From the NCBI GenBank assembly GCA_003415625.1, contig PYIU01000006.1, forward strand, positions 3,534,001 to 3,598,000: a stretch of DNA of 64,000 bases, written 5' to 3'. The position numbers and the translations under genes are program-made. The DNA is from Aquanectria penicillioides. Lineage: Eukaryota > Ascomycota > Sordariomycetes > Hypocreales > Nectriaceae. The notes under the pieces are model-generated. The model saw only the letters and a program-made list of their open reading frames with translations. It did no database searches and was not told where the DNA came from. The stretch's first letter is position 1. Each line of letters begins with the position of its first letter. Of this stretch, positions 43,847 through 55,898 are shown piece after piece.

Positions 43847-44748
43847 GCCAGGCTGAGCGGACAAGAGAAGAAAATGCAATTTATTCAACAATCATCTGAC
43901 TGAAAGAGAAATTACACATTGGTGGCACTGCCACCTTGCTGTGTCTCAGAACCCTGGTGACTTTTGTATTGTGCAACTCGAAATTCAAGCCGAGAGCCAA
44001 TTGATTGTCCGTTCGATTTGACGCTATGGCTCTTGATATGCGCAACACGCCACGCCAGTGGGCGTTCTGAACACAAGGTGGTGGCTTTGAACAGGCTGAC
44101 TCGGTGTGATGGCGCCGTGTTCAGGCCAATCACGGTAGGCCACATAAGGCGACACGAGGAAGACTTGTGCACATTGAGCAACCTTTCCGGCATTTTCTGG
44201 TGCGATGCGAGGATTAGATCTAGAAATTGATCTGCCTCGTTTCCACAATGATTGAAAAGCTAGCCAATGAACGTCCTGATGGACAGCCATCAAAAGCAGG
44301 CTACGAGATGGACTCGGGTGGGAGATACGGGCACGTGAAGGGACTGACTGTAGTTAGTAAGATGGCTGAGATTACGCCGAGAAGTAGATAAGACCTTACA
44401 CCCGGGGAAGAGTAACTGTCATTGTCGGTACTATTTCGCATGCCTTCAATGACATCAACGCCCATGGTGCATTCCGCTTATTCGTGCAATGATCTGCTGC
44501 CTGAGCGGCCATCGGGTTAAGGATACGCACAACACTAGATCTAAGCTACTGTTTCTCTCAGTTTTACGGCAGTTTTTATGCAACTCCATGACGTCTAAGG
44601 TGCCATTTGTTTGAAGGAGGACGAGTCTTCAGTGCATGTGAATGGTGTATCCATGGTTCGACAACGCAGTTAAGCCCCGAATCTTATTCTATTTCGAGAT
44701 GACAATTCTATTAAAAAGCAGCTCACTGCAAGTTCATTTCATCTTCCG
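43847..44748. other. Intergenic, nothing recognised
   Basis: About 0.9 kb. Overlapping short frames around 43912-44293 have no domain features. Nothing else seen. Confidence 0.55.
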
Positions 44749-46422
44749 TCATAATCTTTGCTGGTGCATGTAGAAAACCGCTCCTGCAATAGTACCGAAA
44801 AAGGTTACAAAGCCCAAGAGATTACTCAAAGCTGACTGGGTAAGTGACTTTCCGCTTTCCCGTCGACAGAGTTCGAAATGCGACCAGACGGGGAAAATCG
44901 TTCGAAGCCAATATTTGTACCCGGGATCGGGTAAATAAAGGTGTTCTTTCTCGTTACTAGATCCATCCACCAACTCTGACAGCCGCTGTTAAAGACGAGA
45001 TTGTCCATCTTGCCGTGTACCCAGGTCAAATCACGCTTCTGGGCTTCTGGCTTTACCATGATGTCGTCAATGGGGCCAGAGCGTGTCAAAACAGGAGGCA
45101 GCAGACGATAAGAGTATTTGATCTGGCACTCTGAATAGAGGATAACCGAGTGTTGACTAGTTGCAGCCTTGGGCCCGTAGAGGATGAAGAGGTTTGGAAA
45201 GCCAGTAACAACAGTGCCTTTGTAAGCCTCCGCTCCCCCGACTTGGTCCCAATCTTCATGCAGGTCTTTGCCACTAATCCCTTTGATTTTGATCGGATAG
45301 GGCCACTTTTGAGTGGCAAAGCCAGTGGCATAGACGATGACATCGGCCTCATACTTGGAGCCTGAGTCAGTGGTGATGCGATTGCCCTCCGCCTTGACTG
45401 CGCGCTCTTTGGTAAGATGCATTTTTGGGGCGTGGAGGTATTCCAAGTATATCGCAGTATTGGCTCGTCGCTTTCATCCAGGCTCATAATCCGGCTTCAG
45501 AATACCGTGGTATTGGACAGGTGCATCGCTATCAATGTATTGATATGTGACATCCCGGATCAACCGTCGTCTGCGTGTGTCGTCATTTGTCGTTAGAAAC
45601 GAGAAGAAGACGCTTTCCAACTGCCACGCAAGAAGAATGCGGTACAGGCGTGCTGAAAATGGGACATACTTCAATAGAAATTTTGACGCTTTAGAGTATT
45701 TTAGATTTCTCTACGAAGTGTATTAGCAAGCGACTGTTGATGTAGGCATTACTTATTACTTCCCCGTTTTGTCCACCAGTGTGCACTCTTGACCAGTTGC
45801 GTGACCTTCCTACGTGGCCCTGATGTCTTGACTAATTCAGGAACAAATTGAGTGACTAACGCTCCATTGCCTAGGACAAGAACCTTCTTGTTCTTCAAAT
45901 CTACATAGTAGTCCCATCGGGCACTGTGAAAGGCTTGCCCAGTGAATGTGTCGATGCCTTCAATGTTTGGGAAGTACGGCCGATCCAGAGTTCCGATTGC
46001 GCCCACCACAACTGGAGCGACGCGCGTGAACTAATCGCCCGTGAGAGCGTCTTGAAAAGTGCAGGTCCACTGAGAAGTACCGGAGTCCCAGGCCATGTCC
46101 AAGCACATGGCATTGAATCGACAATGCGGTAGAATGTTGAACTTTCGTGCCACAGACATGAAGTAGCTGTGCAATTCGCCTCTTCCGGGATATGTACGGT
46201 AGTGGTCCAGTCCAGCTTCAACGCAAAGCTGTAGGAGTAAAAGTGGCTTGGAATGTCGCATGCACAAACAGGGTATTTGTTGTGCCGCCACGTACCACCG
46301 ATGTTGTCCGATTGCTCGTAGGTGGTGAAGTATTCATGAACGAGGAGACGCTTGAGCTAGGTGGCCATTCCTAGCCCAGGTATCCCTCCTCCAATGATGA
46401 TGACTTCTTTGGATTGGCTCAT
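44749..46422 (-). pseudogene. Baeyer-Villiger-type flavin monooxygenase, multiply broken
   Basis: Remnant of an NADPH- and FAD-dependent monooxygenase of the BVMO type, which inserts oxygen into ketones. From the start at 46422: FAD-binding GGGIPGLGMAT, directly followed by an in-frame TAG. DNIGGTWRHNKYPVCACD follows, which is the BVMO segment after the glutamate loop. A frame change leads to GRGELHSYFMSVARKFN, and a second TAG interrupts LTGD / FTRVAPVVVGAIGTLDRP. The BVMO-type fingerprint FTGQAFHSARWDYY and the NADP-binding VLVLGNGA come next. After an apparent intron near 45700 the C-terminal parts SDAPVQYHGILKPDYEPG, YLEYLHAPKMHLTKERAV, DVIVYATGF and FPNLFILYGP continue. A final frame change separates the last 70 residues, and the chain ends in a hydrophobic helix. 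Two nonsense codons plus frameshifts make inactivity near certain. Confidence 0.82.
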
Positions 46423-47591
46423 CTTGGTGGTTTAAACTGAGGAGCGCAAAGCTAATTTAAACTATGTTGACAGGCCGAATGGGCCGATGACGATGAGTTG
46501 ACTTGAAATCATGGCTGCGAGAAGAGCCGGGAGTTATATACCAGAGGCTCTTCAATTGCTGCAAAAGTTTTGTGTTCACAAGCAAGCTACTATTCCAACA
46601 CCTAGTCACCTTGATTATCATACCCCAAGAATTTGCCCCAGAATTCAGTGATGTGGAGAATCTAGACGCTCTGCGGGGGCGGGGAAGCTCCATTGCTTAC
46701 GCTTAGAATTGCTATTCTGCCTTAGCCTGAGGAACGCCGTGGCTTGGAATCGATAACAAATGCGGTTGCGGTTACACTTGCGCCTTGATAAAAGGTCCCA
46801 CTGCCCTCTGTGATGGACCCTGGCAGATGCCTTGATTCTTGCTTTTGCGTCCCCTTCTCAGCCCTCATAATCATGGTGAGCGGGACTATCACCGATTCCC
46901 CAGCGCCAAATTCGGCCCAAAAGCGTGCAATCAAAACAAGAACACGCTCAGTATGGCAAGAGCTTTGACAAGTCATGCAGGTGGCGCTAACAGGCTTGCA
47001 GTCTCGCATGTCGCAGCAGGAGGCGGAAGTGTGAGACCTCCTTTTCATATATCAGCCATCTTTGGAAATAATAGCCACTGACAAGGGAGTTAATCTCTTA
47101 ACTTAGAGGATGGGAATAGGCTTACTTGCAGGAACTGCCACTCGTGTGGAGATGATTGCCACTGGGGAATGAACGTGTCTTTCCATCCTTCTCGGTCGCT
47201 TCATCTTTCCGCAGAGGATTCTGCGGCGCTCAGCAGGATCGAGAATCAAAGGGAGTCTGCAGAGACCGAAGAAGAATCTTTAAACGCTGGATGCTAGGTC
47301 AACATGCTGTCTGAGCTGGCAACCCAACGCGTGGGTGCTGACCAACATACCAGATTATCGACGATACTCAAGCTATCATCAAGAGTTTTCAAGAGTCTAG
47401 CTACGAGTGCTTGTCTCCAGAGTCGATATGAGGAACACCCTTTGATGACGCTTCGTTTTCCGTCGCCGGTATTTCCTTTGTGTTACCTGGCTCTTCTTCA
47501 GCTACGGGTACTTCAGAGCCTCATCTGCTACTTAGATCGGTACCCCATGAGGATCCCAGTCCAAGCTGGCAGGGGGCGACTCCCGTGACAA

Positions 47592-47855
47592 ATCCTCAGC
47601 CACGGGGGCCATTAAGTTAGCAAAGGGACTTTGATTTGGAAAAAAGTCTAGTGCCTCTATCACTTTATTACCTTCCTAACCATTTTAGGTCACTCTGCAC
47701 CTTCGTGCCCCATATTTTATTTTATTTTTGTCCACCAAATTTCAGTCAGAGTAGTACATAAACTACCATATAAATTAGTCGAGCCCTGAGGTCACTATTT
47801 TTTTTTTCACATTGCTGTCCCTTTTCCAACTCAATGGCCCCCCGTGACTGAGGAT
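47592..47855. repeat. 264-bp inverted-repeat element, possible MITE
   Basis: Imperfect inverted arms of about 22 bp: ATCCTCAGCCACGGGGGCC at the left end (47592-47613) and its near-reverse complement ending GTGACTGAGGAT at the right (47833-47855). There is an AT-rich interior without coding capacity. No clear target duplication is visible, so transposon status is a guess. Confidence 0.45.
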
Positions 47856-47897
47856 CTGTCATGGGGGAAAGGTCGGTTTAGAAATCCCCCCTAGTAG
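47833..47897. repeat. Dispersed repeat, copy 1
   Basis: Shares with 58906-58978 a block in which TCATGGGGGAAAGGTCGGTT and TAGA are identical, flanked in both by C-runs, GTGACT upstream and TAGTAG downstream. The second copy is in the same orientation. It overlaps the right arm of the inverted repeat. The class is unknown. Confidence 0.7.
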
Positions 47898-48491
47898 TAT
47901 AATATTATATCTTCATTGGCCGCTTCGTTTTTTCTTTACTTCAAGAGCCCTCATAGATTTCATTGCTGTGATGGTAAATGCATTCTTGGACAATGATATG
48001 GCGCGAAACTCGTAGATTATCCTAGTCGACGAGCCGAGGTTGATGCCGCATGAACTTAACTAGAACATAATGTGTTAAATGTGAAAAATACCTAAGTAGC
48101 CATTCCAATTATTGCTCTTGCCTTAATGTCTCAAGTAAATATGGTGTAGAAAGCCCCGAACTATTGATGCTGTTGCAGATCGGTCACATGGAGCTCATCC
48201 CCGAGCTCATCCTCCCCTCACTGCGCTTATGAAACCTGATCATTGGTTTTTTCCAAATATCGACAAATCATGCACAAGATAAAGGTCTACTAAGACAATA
48301 ACATGCGAATTACGCACACATATGGTGTCGGACTTCATATTTCTGAGAATGTAATGATATTTGTAACGATTCGCCACGGAAATGCATTGAGCCTGGTAGG
48401 GCAATTTCCAGCCCGGAATAGCGCGAAAATATAAACTGAACAAGATATTCAAATCACCATATGCCAATAGCTATGCAATCACTAACAGCGC

Positions 48492-49061
48492 TTAGCATGA
48501 GGATGCCACCTGTCCAAGGCAGGTAAGGTAACCCTCGCTGTTTACAGAGATCTGCTCGGCTACTCCATTATCAGTATGCCATTTAATGAAAAAGTTAGAA
48601 ACCCAGATACTTACAGAGATCGATGCTGGTAGAAACCAACGAGGAGCTATCGGGGTTGTAGCAATAGCACGTGAAGTCTGTGGATCCACTGCTGCTAGAG
48701 AGATAGGTACAGAGCTCCTGGGGGTTGACGCATTCGGAGACGCCGTCGGTGAGCGAGGCACCAACTGGTGAGAAATTTCCACTGTAATTTGATGTCAGCG
48801 GCTGTCGACTCGGTCCCAACAAGTTTGAAGGATCCCGTGGTGGAATGAGGGCACTTACTCAATCTCCCAAAGAAGCTCGGTGCCGTTGAATGCGAGGCAC
48901 TCGTTCAAGTCAAGGGTAGAGCAGACTGAGGAACTAGAGTCAGATGTGCAGGTGGCTTTGAGAGAGCGTCGATCAGCGGAGCTAGACCAAGAAGAGCAAT
49001 CAGAGGTCCAGCTAGCCGCGGCGAGAGTGGCAAAAAGCGGAAGGGCAATTGAGAACTTCAT
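48492..49061 (-). CDS. Secreted cyanovirin-N homology (CVNH) protein (145 aa, three exons)
   Basis: Small secreted lectin-like protein with one CVNH domain, a fold that in characterised members binds high-mannose glycans. Exons 48859-49061, 48615-48781 and 48492-48559 join in phase. The signal peptide is MKFSIALPLFATLAAA. The two pseudo-symmetric halves are visible. The first is SWTSDCSSW then LKATCTS then TLDLNECLAFNGTELLW. The second is GNFSPVG then FTCYCYN then SIDLSEQISVNSEGYLTC, the last produced only by the second splice. A cysteine-rich insert (CVNPQELCTYLSSSSGSTD) sits in the second half and is not in minimal CVNH proteins. The ATG at 49061 is used because the frame upstream starts only with TTG. 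The introns are 77 and 55 nt. Its ligand is inferred from the family. Confidence 0.8.
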
Positions 49062-50510
49062 TTTCAACAGAGAGTCAGATAGGACTTAGATGATAAAGTT
49101 TAGAGAGGTTGTAGAACTCGGATTTTGATATATGGTACTTCTCTTGTATCAACGACTGGCCACAATGGTTCCTTATGTAGTCGTGGTTCATGGTTCATTT
49201 GAATGCTTGAAGTAAGGGATCCGCAAACCCCAGTAAGACTGTAACAATCTGATATAGGTGACGACAGGACCAAAATCCTACGTCGGCCCCGCCTTGCCCA
49301 GAATTATGCTAGAGCATGGGCCTTCGCTATTCTAATTGGCCTCCTTCTCACAGCCATCCGGCCGCGCGTCTGGTCCACCTGATCGGCAACTGGTTGAGTC
49401 TATGCCGTAGGTAGGGCTGTTGATTCTGACCAATTGCTTACAACAAACGGTTGGCCTTACTTACCTTATTCCTGTGATGTGCGGATAATGACAGGTCCAT
49501 TCCGGACAGGTTGCGTAAATTTAGCAACAATATCCCAGGTGTCTCGTCCCATCAGGCGCCCCAGCATTTGAGCGACTTTGCCAGCCATGTATGTTGTGGG
49601 CAGGCGGTTTTGAATTCAAGTTGCCCCCAGAAAGTGCAATCTTAAATTGATAGTCAGGCATGGGGAGAGAAAATAACCTGTGTCAAGCTGAAATGAATCT
49701 GCACCGCTTACCAGCAAAGTTTCAGAATACCCTCTGGTGACGAAAGGCCTACGTACGATGTTCTCCGAAATCCGTGCATGGATACCTACCGCATTTTCCG
49801 GTAAACCTTACTCCAGATCCTGGGACCTGATCTGCAATAGCTGAGTTTTAACGTAGCGGTATTTTGCCTTCTCCCAGTTCGGCATCATTCTGTCAAATGC
49901 AGTTACATTAGGAAATTGATCGACAACATTCGATAGTAAGCTGCAGGTAAAATCCATGAAATTGCCACCCTAGGAGACCTCAATCAACCCATTCCATCCC
50001 TTCAGAGCGTTTGCTGTAACCTTGACCGCTGGTTTGGGTCGGGCTTCATTTGACAGGTTTGATAACCTGGGCGGCTGTCACTTCGGGATGTGGGGGAGTC
50101 ATTAAAACCAAACCGCCGTCCCTTGCAAGAGCCACACCGTCAGATTTTAGGCTGATGTATGCAAATTGTGCAAATAACTAGCACCGCACCATGTTCATAA
50201 TCCTTGTGTGATTCAATTGCCGGTGCAATTGCCTTCAGATGGGTCTTTAAAGTGGCTATTGCAAGCCAGGACTCATCGACTAGGACTCCAAGCGAAACTA
50301 TGATCAAAAGGCTAAAGCAGTGGCTAAAACCAAATTGAGAAGGTCGCAGAAACGCTCGGGTTGATGAGGCCAATTTGCGAACTATCCATGTAATGTATTT
50401 TCAATCTGGTCGAAAGCTGGAAAATTACAAGGCATAGGATGTCCATATTTTGCGAGCATGGTGAGTCCAGGCGAGTTCAGAAGGGATGGCAATCCTTCGT
50501 CAACAAAGAA
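49062..50510. other. Intergenic, nothing recognised
   Basis: About 1.4 kb with only short frames and no repeat or RNA gene that I can support. Confidence 0.55.
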
Positions 50511-52042
50511 TCAAGTATCCGTTCCGATCCATGTCAACAAAATTTGATAGGAAATGAGAAGACCAGGACGAGAGTCGGACGAGGAGGGAAAGAGACATAA
50601 ATTATCCAGCTCACATCGTTTTGCCACCATTCGCCAAGGTTGCTCCAACCTACGACCCATGTTCTGTATGACCCTTGATTCCTTCTTGTTGGATTTTCCT
50701 ATGCTTTTACGCACTGCATCGGACGAGGAAAAGTGCCGCATGTCTTCAATGAAGGCACCGTCATGCTTCAGAGAAGAAAAAGGACCACCCCTCTCGTATT
50801 CTCTCCAAAATTGAATGTTGGCTACTTGACTTGCCCAGTCTCTCGGACACTGCCGGGCGCATTAGTCTCAGCTCCACAAAATGATTTGATGCGACTCACA
50901 TGAAGTTGCTCTTTGGCATACATGCTCACTCCGGTCGGTACAGAAACGTATGTCTCGAAGGTCTTTTCGGCCTCTCGCATCTCTCTACCAAACGCCTCTC
51001 GGTAGAATCTCAGGCCGGGCGTAGCTCCTTGGATTCAGTGCATGATCACCAGGGTAATAATATCGTCCCCGCTGAATGCTTCATGCACATCAACCCAGTC
51101 GTGAAATTTTTCAACAAACCAGGCAGGCAGACCCAAGGGAGAATCACCGAGTGCAAACCCCAATGTTTGCGGCCTGGTCTTTTGTTGCTCCAAGTACCCG
51201 CTTTGGTCAGTTTCGAAATTGACCCTAAGTTTGAGGGCCTCGGGCTCGAAGTCGGAGTAAAATATTCCTGAAAGACACCAACGGATGTATGCAAACGGGG
51301 CCCTCAAAAGTATTGGGGGAGGAACAGGAAACATGTTAAGATGCTGAGCGCGAACAATCTTGGGGAACTGGATCGCGATTGATCGTGTAATAAATGATCC
51401 AAGGTCACTTCCCTGTGTCACAAACCATGAATAGCCCAAAGCCTCGGTCATGAGAATTTTATATACCAGAGCAACCGTATTCGGACCAACTCCAGGCTTC
51501 TTTGGAGCCGGCGAAAATCCAAATCCCGGGATGGACGGGGCAATGACATGGAAGGATGGCTGGGTCGAATCTTTGGGGTTCTTAGTTCTCGGACGACTAT
51601 TGAAGCTTCCACAAAAGATCCTGGCCATCCATGAGAAAAAAGCATGGGTATTGCGTTCTGGTTGGGGGATTGGACGTGTGTAAAGTGCAACACAAGCGGA
51701 CCGTACCCCGGGACATTTAATTTGACCAGGTAGTGGTCGAATATTTCATTGAGTCGTTTCTTCTCCACATTCGCGACGCGACTTTAGTTTGATTTACGTT
51801 CTCATCTGCTGCGCATCCCAGTCGTAGCTTGTACGCCAGTGATCTGCCAGCTCCTGGACACACTTGACTTTTGCTCCCTGGGACCAATCATCATCTCCAA
51901 AGTCGTCTTGCTCGTTTGGATATCGAGCCAGATCCAACTTTTTCTTTGTGATTTCAATGAACTCTGGGTCAGCGGAGATGGGAAAGGGACTGACTTGGTT
52001 GAATTGGAGTCCCTCTCCAAGTGAGTCCAGGTCAGGCACCAT
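50511..52042 (-). pseudogene. Epoxide hydrolase (EHN plus alpha/beta hydrolase), broken
   Basis: Remnant of a microsomal-type epoxide hydrolase. The N-terminal EHN domain begins at 52042 (PFPISADPEFIEITKKKLDLARYP, then LADHWRTSYDWDAQ). The frame then stops and resumes as VEKKRLNEIFDHYLVKLN. The oxyanion motif HGWPGSFVE is followed by a frameshift near 51590. FHVIAPSIPGFGFSPAP and the nucleophile elbow QGSDLGSF (Asp nucleophile) continue in the second frame. A TGA replaces the usual Trp codon in the VIMH-stop-IQGATPGLRFYREAF stretch near 51040. The C-terminal segment FWREYERGGPFSSLKHDGAF, with the general-base region, lies beyond an intron. Two frame changes plus a nonsense codon show that it is dead. 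It lies between the CVNH gene and an MFS remnant. Confidence 0.82.
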
Positions 52043-52579
52043 CTTGCGGAATTAAATATCAACAAATTGAGAGTTTCAAACTGCTAGAAAAAGAAGGGAA
52101 GAAAATTATCATATAAAGCCTTAATATAGTAGAAATACTGAATTAAAACACCAGAATTGGAAGAGATGATGCAATGCATGTCCAGTTTTGATCGGTTAGA
52201 GCTGCCGATTGAAACTGTGACTACCTACCTGATCCACTTTATCTATGTATTTGGAATGGTTTGAAGCGGCTGCGGTTACACTTGCCTTCTGGCCGCGTGT
52301 AGCGTTGGCTAGTGCTTCCAACGAGCCCTCTCATGATAATGTGACGGTGATCTGCTGAAGCCGAGATCATCCCTCCTTTTCCCATCTGAAGAGCTCTCGC
52401 CGTTTCCTCTTGCCCGCCCGTTGTTACATTTTGTAATCAGAACAGTGACCGCGGAGTAAGCCATCTGATGATGTAAGACGTTAGCCTTGAAGTCATTGCA
52501 TCCTTTCTCCGTGCGTCATTGTCAGAGGAAAAGATTGCCCAACCTCGTAAAAGCCATAGGTTTATTGCACCTATTGAGA
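52043..52579. other. Intergenic, includes shared 15-mer
   Basis: Former promoter region of the epoxide hydrolase remnant. TGCGGTTACACTTGC at 52271-52285 is identical to a site upstream of the monooxygenase remnant. Nothing else seen. Confidence 0.45.
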
Positions 52580-53670
52580 ACATGACACCCACAAATGTCT
52601 GTGCTTTCAAAACCCAAAGCCGTTTGGGTCTATATCAACAGCCTGCATAGCTGCAAACATTGTTGGCAAAACTAGAATGAAGCAAATAACGCCAAAGACG
52701 TCTGCAAACTTGTTTAACCCCACAACCTCACCAAGCACCGGAGTAACTGTCGACTAGAAGGTACCACAGATTACTCCTTCAAGGACAGAAAAGGTAGCCA
52801 AAAGCCCAAACGAATGTGCGGGGATCCAGAGGCAGAAGCAGATGATTCCGCACAGGCTTGCTGAGGCAAATGCAATGTTAATTCGGCCAAACCTGTCACT
52901 GAGATGTCTGATTACCGGCCGACCGAATCCTAGCCCCAGGTTTAGTAAGGCATTCGCTATGGAACCCCGCGTCGCAGTTAAGTCAATCGAGATGGCGTAA
53001 CTCGGCATTGAGTATTGGAGGGCGATGTATCCAAACTCTGTGACCACTCCCCAGAAAACACTAAGAAGTACCTCAATGTAGCTAAACTCCCTCATGGTAA
53101 GCTTTGAGTCTTAGGCCAGAGCGTAAGCCCGTCCGGTGTACTCTTTTAGAAGTAAAGAAGAGATGGTATTTGAAAACAGACTACAAAATGCCAGAATCTT
53201 GTAAGTCCTAGCAAGCCCAAAGGACTCAATCGAACTGTTCATGGTAAAGCTATAAGCCAACCCAAATGGCGACAAGAAAATCAGCACGGTCCCGATTCAA
53301 AGACACCAACGCGGGCCAATCCTTTTTCGGAGCATATTCACAAGGGGCGACACCATCAGTCCTTGCGATACGGATAAGCCACCAATACGTGCGTATTCAA
53401 GGTGTGAGCCGGGGATCTGGGGAGGATGTGACAACAGATACGCAATAATACCTGCCGAAGACTAATCAAAAGTATTATTAGTATCAGCCTTTCGAGATCA
53501 GAGCAAGATGCCTACGCTGTTTATATCCCAGGTATGTGCCATCAAGAGGAACACGCTCAGTGTGCAGACCCAACCATGTCCGCCGTCTAGAGGGGTAGGC
53601 TCGGCTGAATCAAAGTTGTCTACAACACTTTCTGACTGGTTCGGCTCTTGCGGATTGGCATGACATGGCT
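52580..53670 (-). pseudogene. Monocarboxylate-type MFS transporter, broken
   Basis: Remnant of a fungal MCT-like major facilitator. Reading from about 53670: an acidic N terminus, LDGGHGWVCTLSVFLLMAHTW (the D-G-G-x-G-W helix-1 signature of this family), a frame break, and AGIIAYLLSHPPQIPGS. Next come GLSVSQGLMVSPLVNMLRKR and a further break. The longest open block (52754-53095) carries YIALQYSMPSYAISIDLT, RPVIRHLSDRFGRINIAF and GVICGTF, and stops there. STVTPVLGEVVGLNKFADVF and LPTMFAAMQAVDIDP follow in the same frame after the stop. Stops and frame changes rule out a full transporter. It is a neighbour of the epoxide hydrolase remnant in the same orientation. Confidence 0.72.
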
Positions 53671-55898
53671 GAAGGATGATGTCTGCCCATGCTCGAGTGT
53701 ATCCACATTTCTTGAAAAACTTTCATCAGACATGGTCACTAAAGAGTATGTCTTGGGTTACCGTATAACTGGGACAAAGCTACAAGAGCGATGTGACCTG
53801 TTCAGTAGCTTAAATATTGGCACTCTATGCGTGATGCAATCCAAACCGTATTCCACATCGCGCTTGTTCCCGGCTTAGGATTCTTGGACTCCGGAGAGTA
53901 AGCTTGTTTATAAGTGTCTGGGGAGGCCACGCTAAGTTGAGGGAAGTAAAGAATCCGATGAAAGCCGAGTTATGTCATCAGCATTATCACGGTGCTTTGC
54001 AGCGCAACCTCGCTATCGACTTTTAGACGAGAAAAGGCGGGAAATGTTTGACGTCGTATCTCTGCAAAGGCCTTCGTTGTAAGGCTACCAACGCCATTTT
54101 TTCCACATCCGACCGTCACAAGACAGGCCATATAATTCGAGCCACTAATTACAAGACGGGGTGTTTTGGATTCGGTCTTCTCAATAAATCCCCGGTGCAT
54201 TTATATAACAAAGCATGATCCGTTCGTTGCATTGGACGTTCCGCTAGGAATACAACACATTGTCATTGCATCGTGGTGTCTTGTTCAGTTTCCGAGTCCA
54301 AATTAACAGAAGGGTCATCCAGATCTTTTTGCCAAGCTCAAGGATACTTGAGAGGACCGGGTTTAAGTAAGATTCCAGCCTCAAATAAGTTGTGGATATT
54401 CATGCTGGAGACCTTGGTCTATTTGCGTTTCCCACTTTAACGGATCCAGCTGTGTCTAAGCAACCCGGCTCATGATTACCAAGGGTCACCAGGAAGATCC
54501 AAATAAGCCGGATAGGAAATCTAACGAGTAGATAAAATTTTAATCCATGCCCAGATTCGATCTACGGGAGTGTCAGATACACTTCTGACAACATGTCCAG
54601 GGTTCAAACCACTGCGAGTATTAGGTGGGGCCATCATGGATTGCTCCCTCACTTGGCATCTTGAGCCACACATGAGCGTGATGCTTGCCACCAACAATGC
54701 ACATAGACACTTAGAAAATCGAATGAAAAATTGATCAAATTTTTTCTAAACATCCCGCACATTTAGTTCTCCTCAGTGTATATAATGGATGCGTTAAAGG
54801 TTGTAATGCGATAATTGAGCAGGTTACCTCACCTACCCTGGAGCCCTGGTACTCTTTGGATGCTAATTCGTGGCACGGATTCCGTCACCCAGGCCGACTT
54901 TCGCCCCATTTGACGTCAGACACAGACATGCGCCTCACTTTTGCTGATTCATGGGGACACTCCATAAATGGCATTTCGGCGTTTCCATCGGGAATAAGCC
55001 AAGTGGTTGGAAATCGATCCACATTTGCGCCCTGCTTTGATGTCTCCCACGTCCCTTTTCTAGATTTTTCTGCAAAGTGACGTCTCCTTGAGCCACCTCG
55101 CTGTGGCTCTGAGCATGTGGCTCTCTGCTGGACCCAGCGGAGGACCCAGCGAAATGCCGGCGCCATGTGGAGGCTCTCGACGTCAACGAGTCGTGGATTG
55201 GTCAGTGTTTGTCCAAGTCGCATGGACGCTCACGGAGGTTTAGCCATTAGGAGACGGCTCCCGGCGACTCACTCTGAGCCTTTGAGGCTTTTGGAGTTCA
55301 AACTGGGGCGGGATTTCTAAGCAAACAGAGCCAAGTCGGTCGGTGGCCCACCGCAGTCGTTGGCAACATGAGACGGTTGCGGATCCGCTGCGCCGGCTGG
55401 GACGTGTCCTGCGAACATGGTGGTGAGCCACGGACCGGTCTCTGGCCAGAAAAACTCGAATCTCGATTATTAATGACCGTGTGAGCTCAGAGGCTGAGGT
55501 TGATTGTCTTGGAAGCACTGTGCGGCTATGGTTAGAGATCAATACTACAGTATCCCAGCGAAGCGGGTCGACAGCTCTCAACCTGTCAACCCCGTGGCTC
55601 GGCAAATGCCTATCCTCGGTGGGTCGATGAGTTTTGCATACCCCGCTGCCAATGCGTTACGGAGCAGTTTCTTGACATTGCTCGTGGAGATCTGATAGAC
55701 CCTTTCCGGATTATAAATGAATTGCGCCATGTAGCCACAATGAGTTCCTGCGAAATGTACATATATGTAGATCGTGCGCCGTTCGGAGGAGAGAAGACAG
55801 CTATTCTGAAAAGCAGGCAGACAACCACATAATTCCACAGCAATTGCACCATTTACTCAATCGACTACCCCAAAACACTCCCCAACCACACGTTCACA
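53671..55898. other. Intergenic, no supported gene
   Basis: About 2.2 kb. Frames around 54856-55600 overlap on both strands but none resembles a protein family. The last 150 bp form the promoter and C/A-rich leader of the Old Yellow Enzyme gene, ending CACGTTCACA before the ATG. Confidence 0.55.

Larger units (their letters stand above)
46423..48491. other. Intergenic with inverted and dispersed repeats
   Basis: About 2 kb. It holds the former promoter of the monooxygenase remnant (including TGCGGTTACACTTGC at 46767-46781, also found upstream of the epoxide hydrolase remnant). It also holds the 264-bp inverted-repeat structure and the first copy of a repeat shared with 58.9 kb. No coding gene is supported. 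Confidence 0.55.

Noticed and set aside
49600..50500. Possible additional exons between the CVNH and epoxide hydrolase genes
   Set aside because: I tried the longer frames and saw no conserved motif or plausible splice chain.
54560..54640. GGGTTCAAACC resembling a tRNA T arm
   Set aside because: No matching acceptor stem, D arm or anticodon arm around it.
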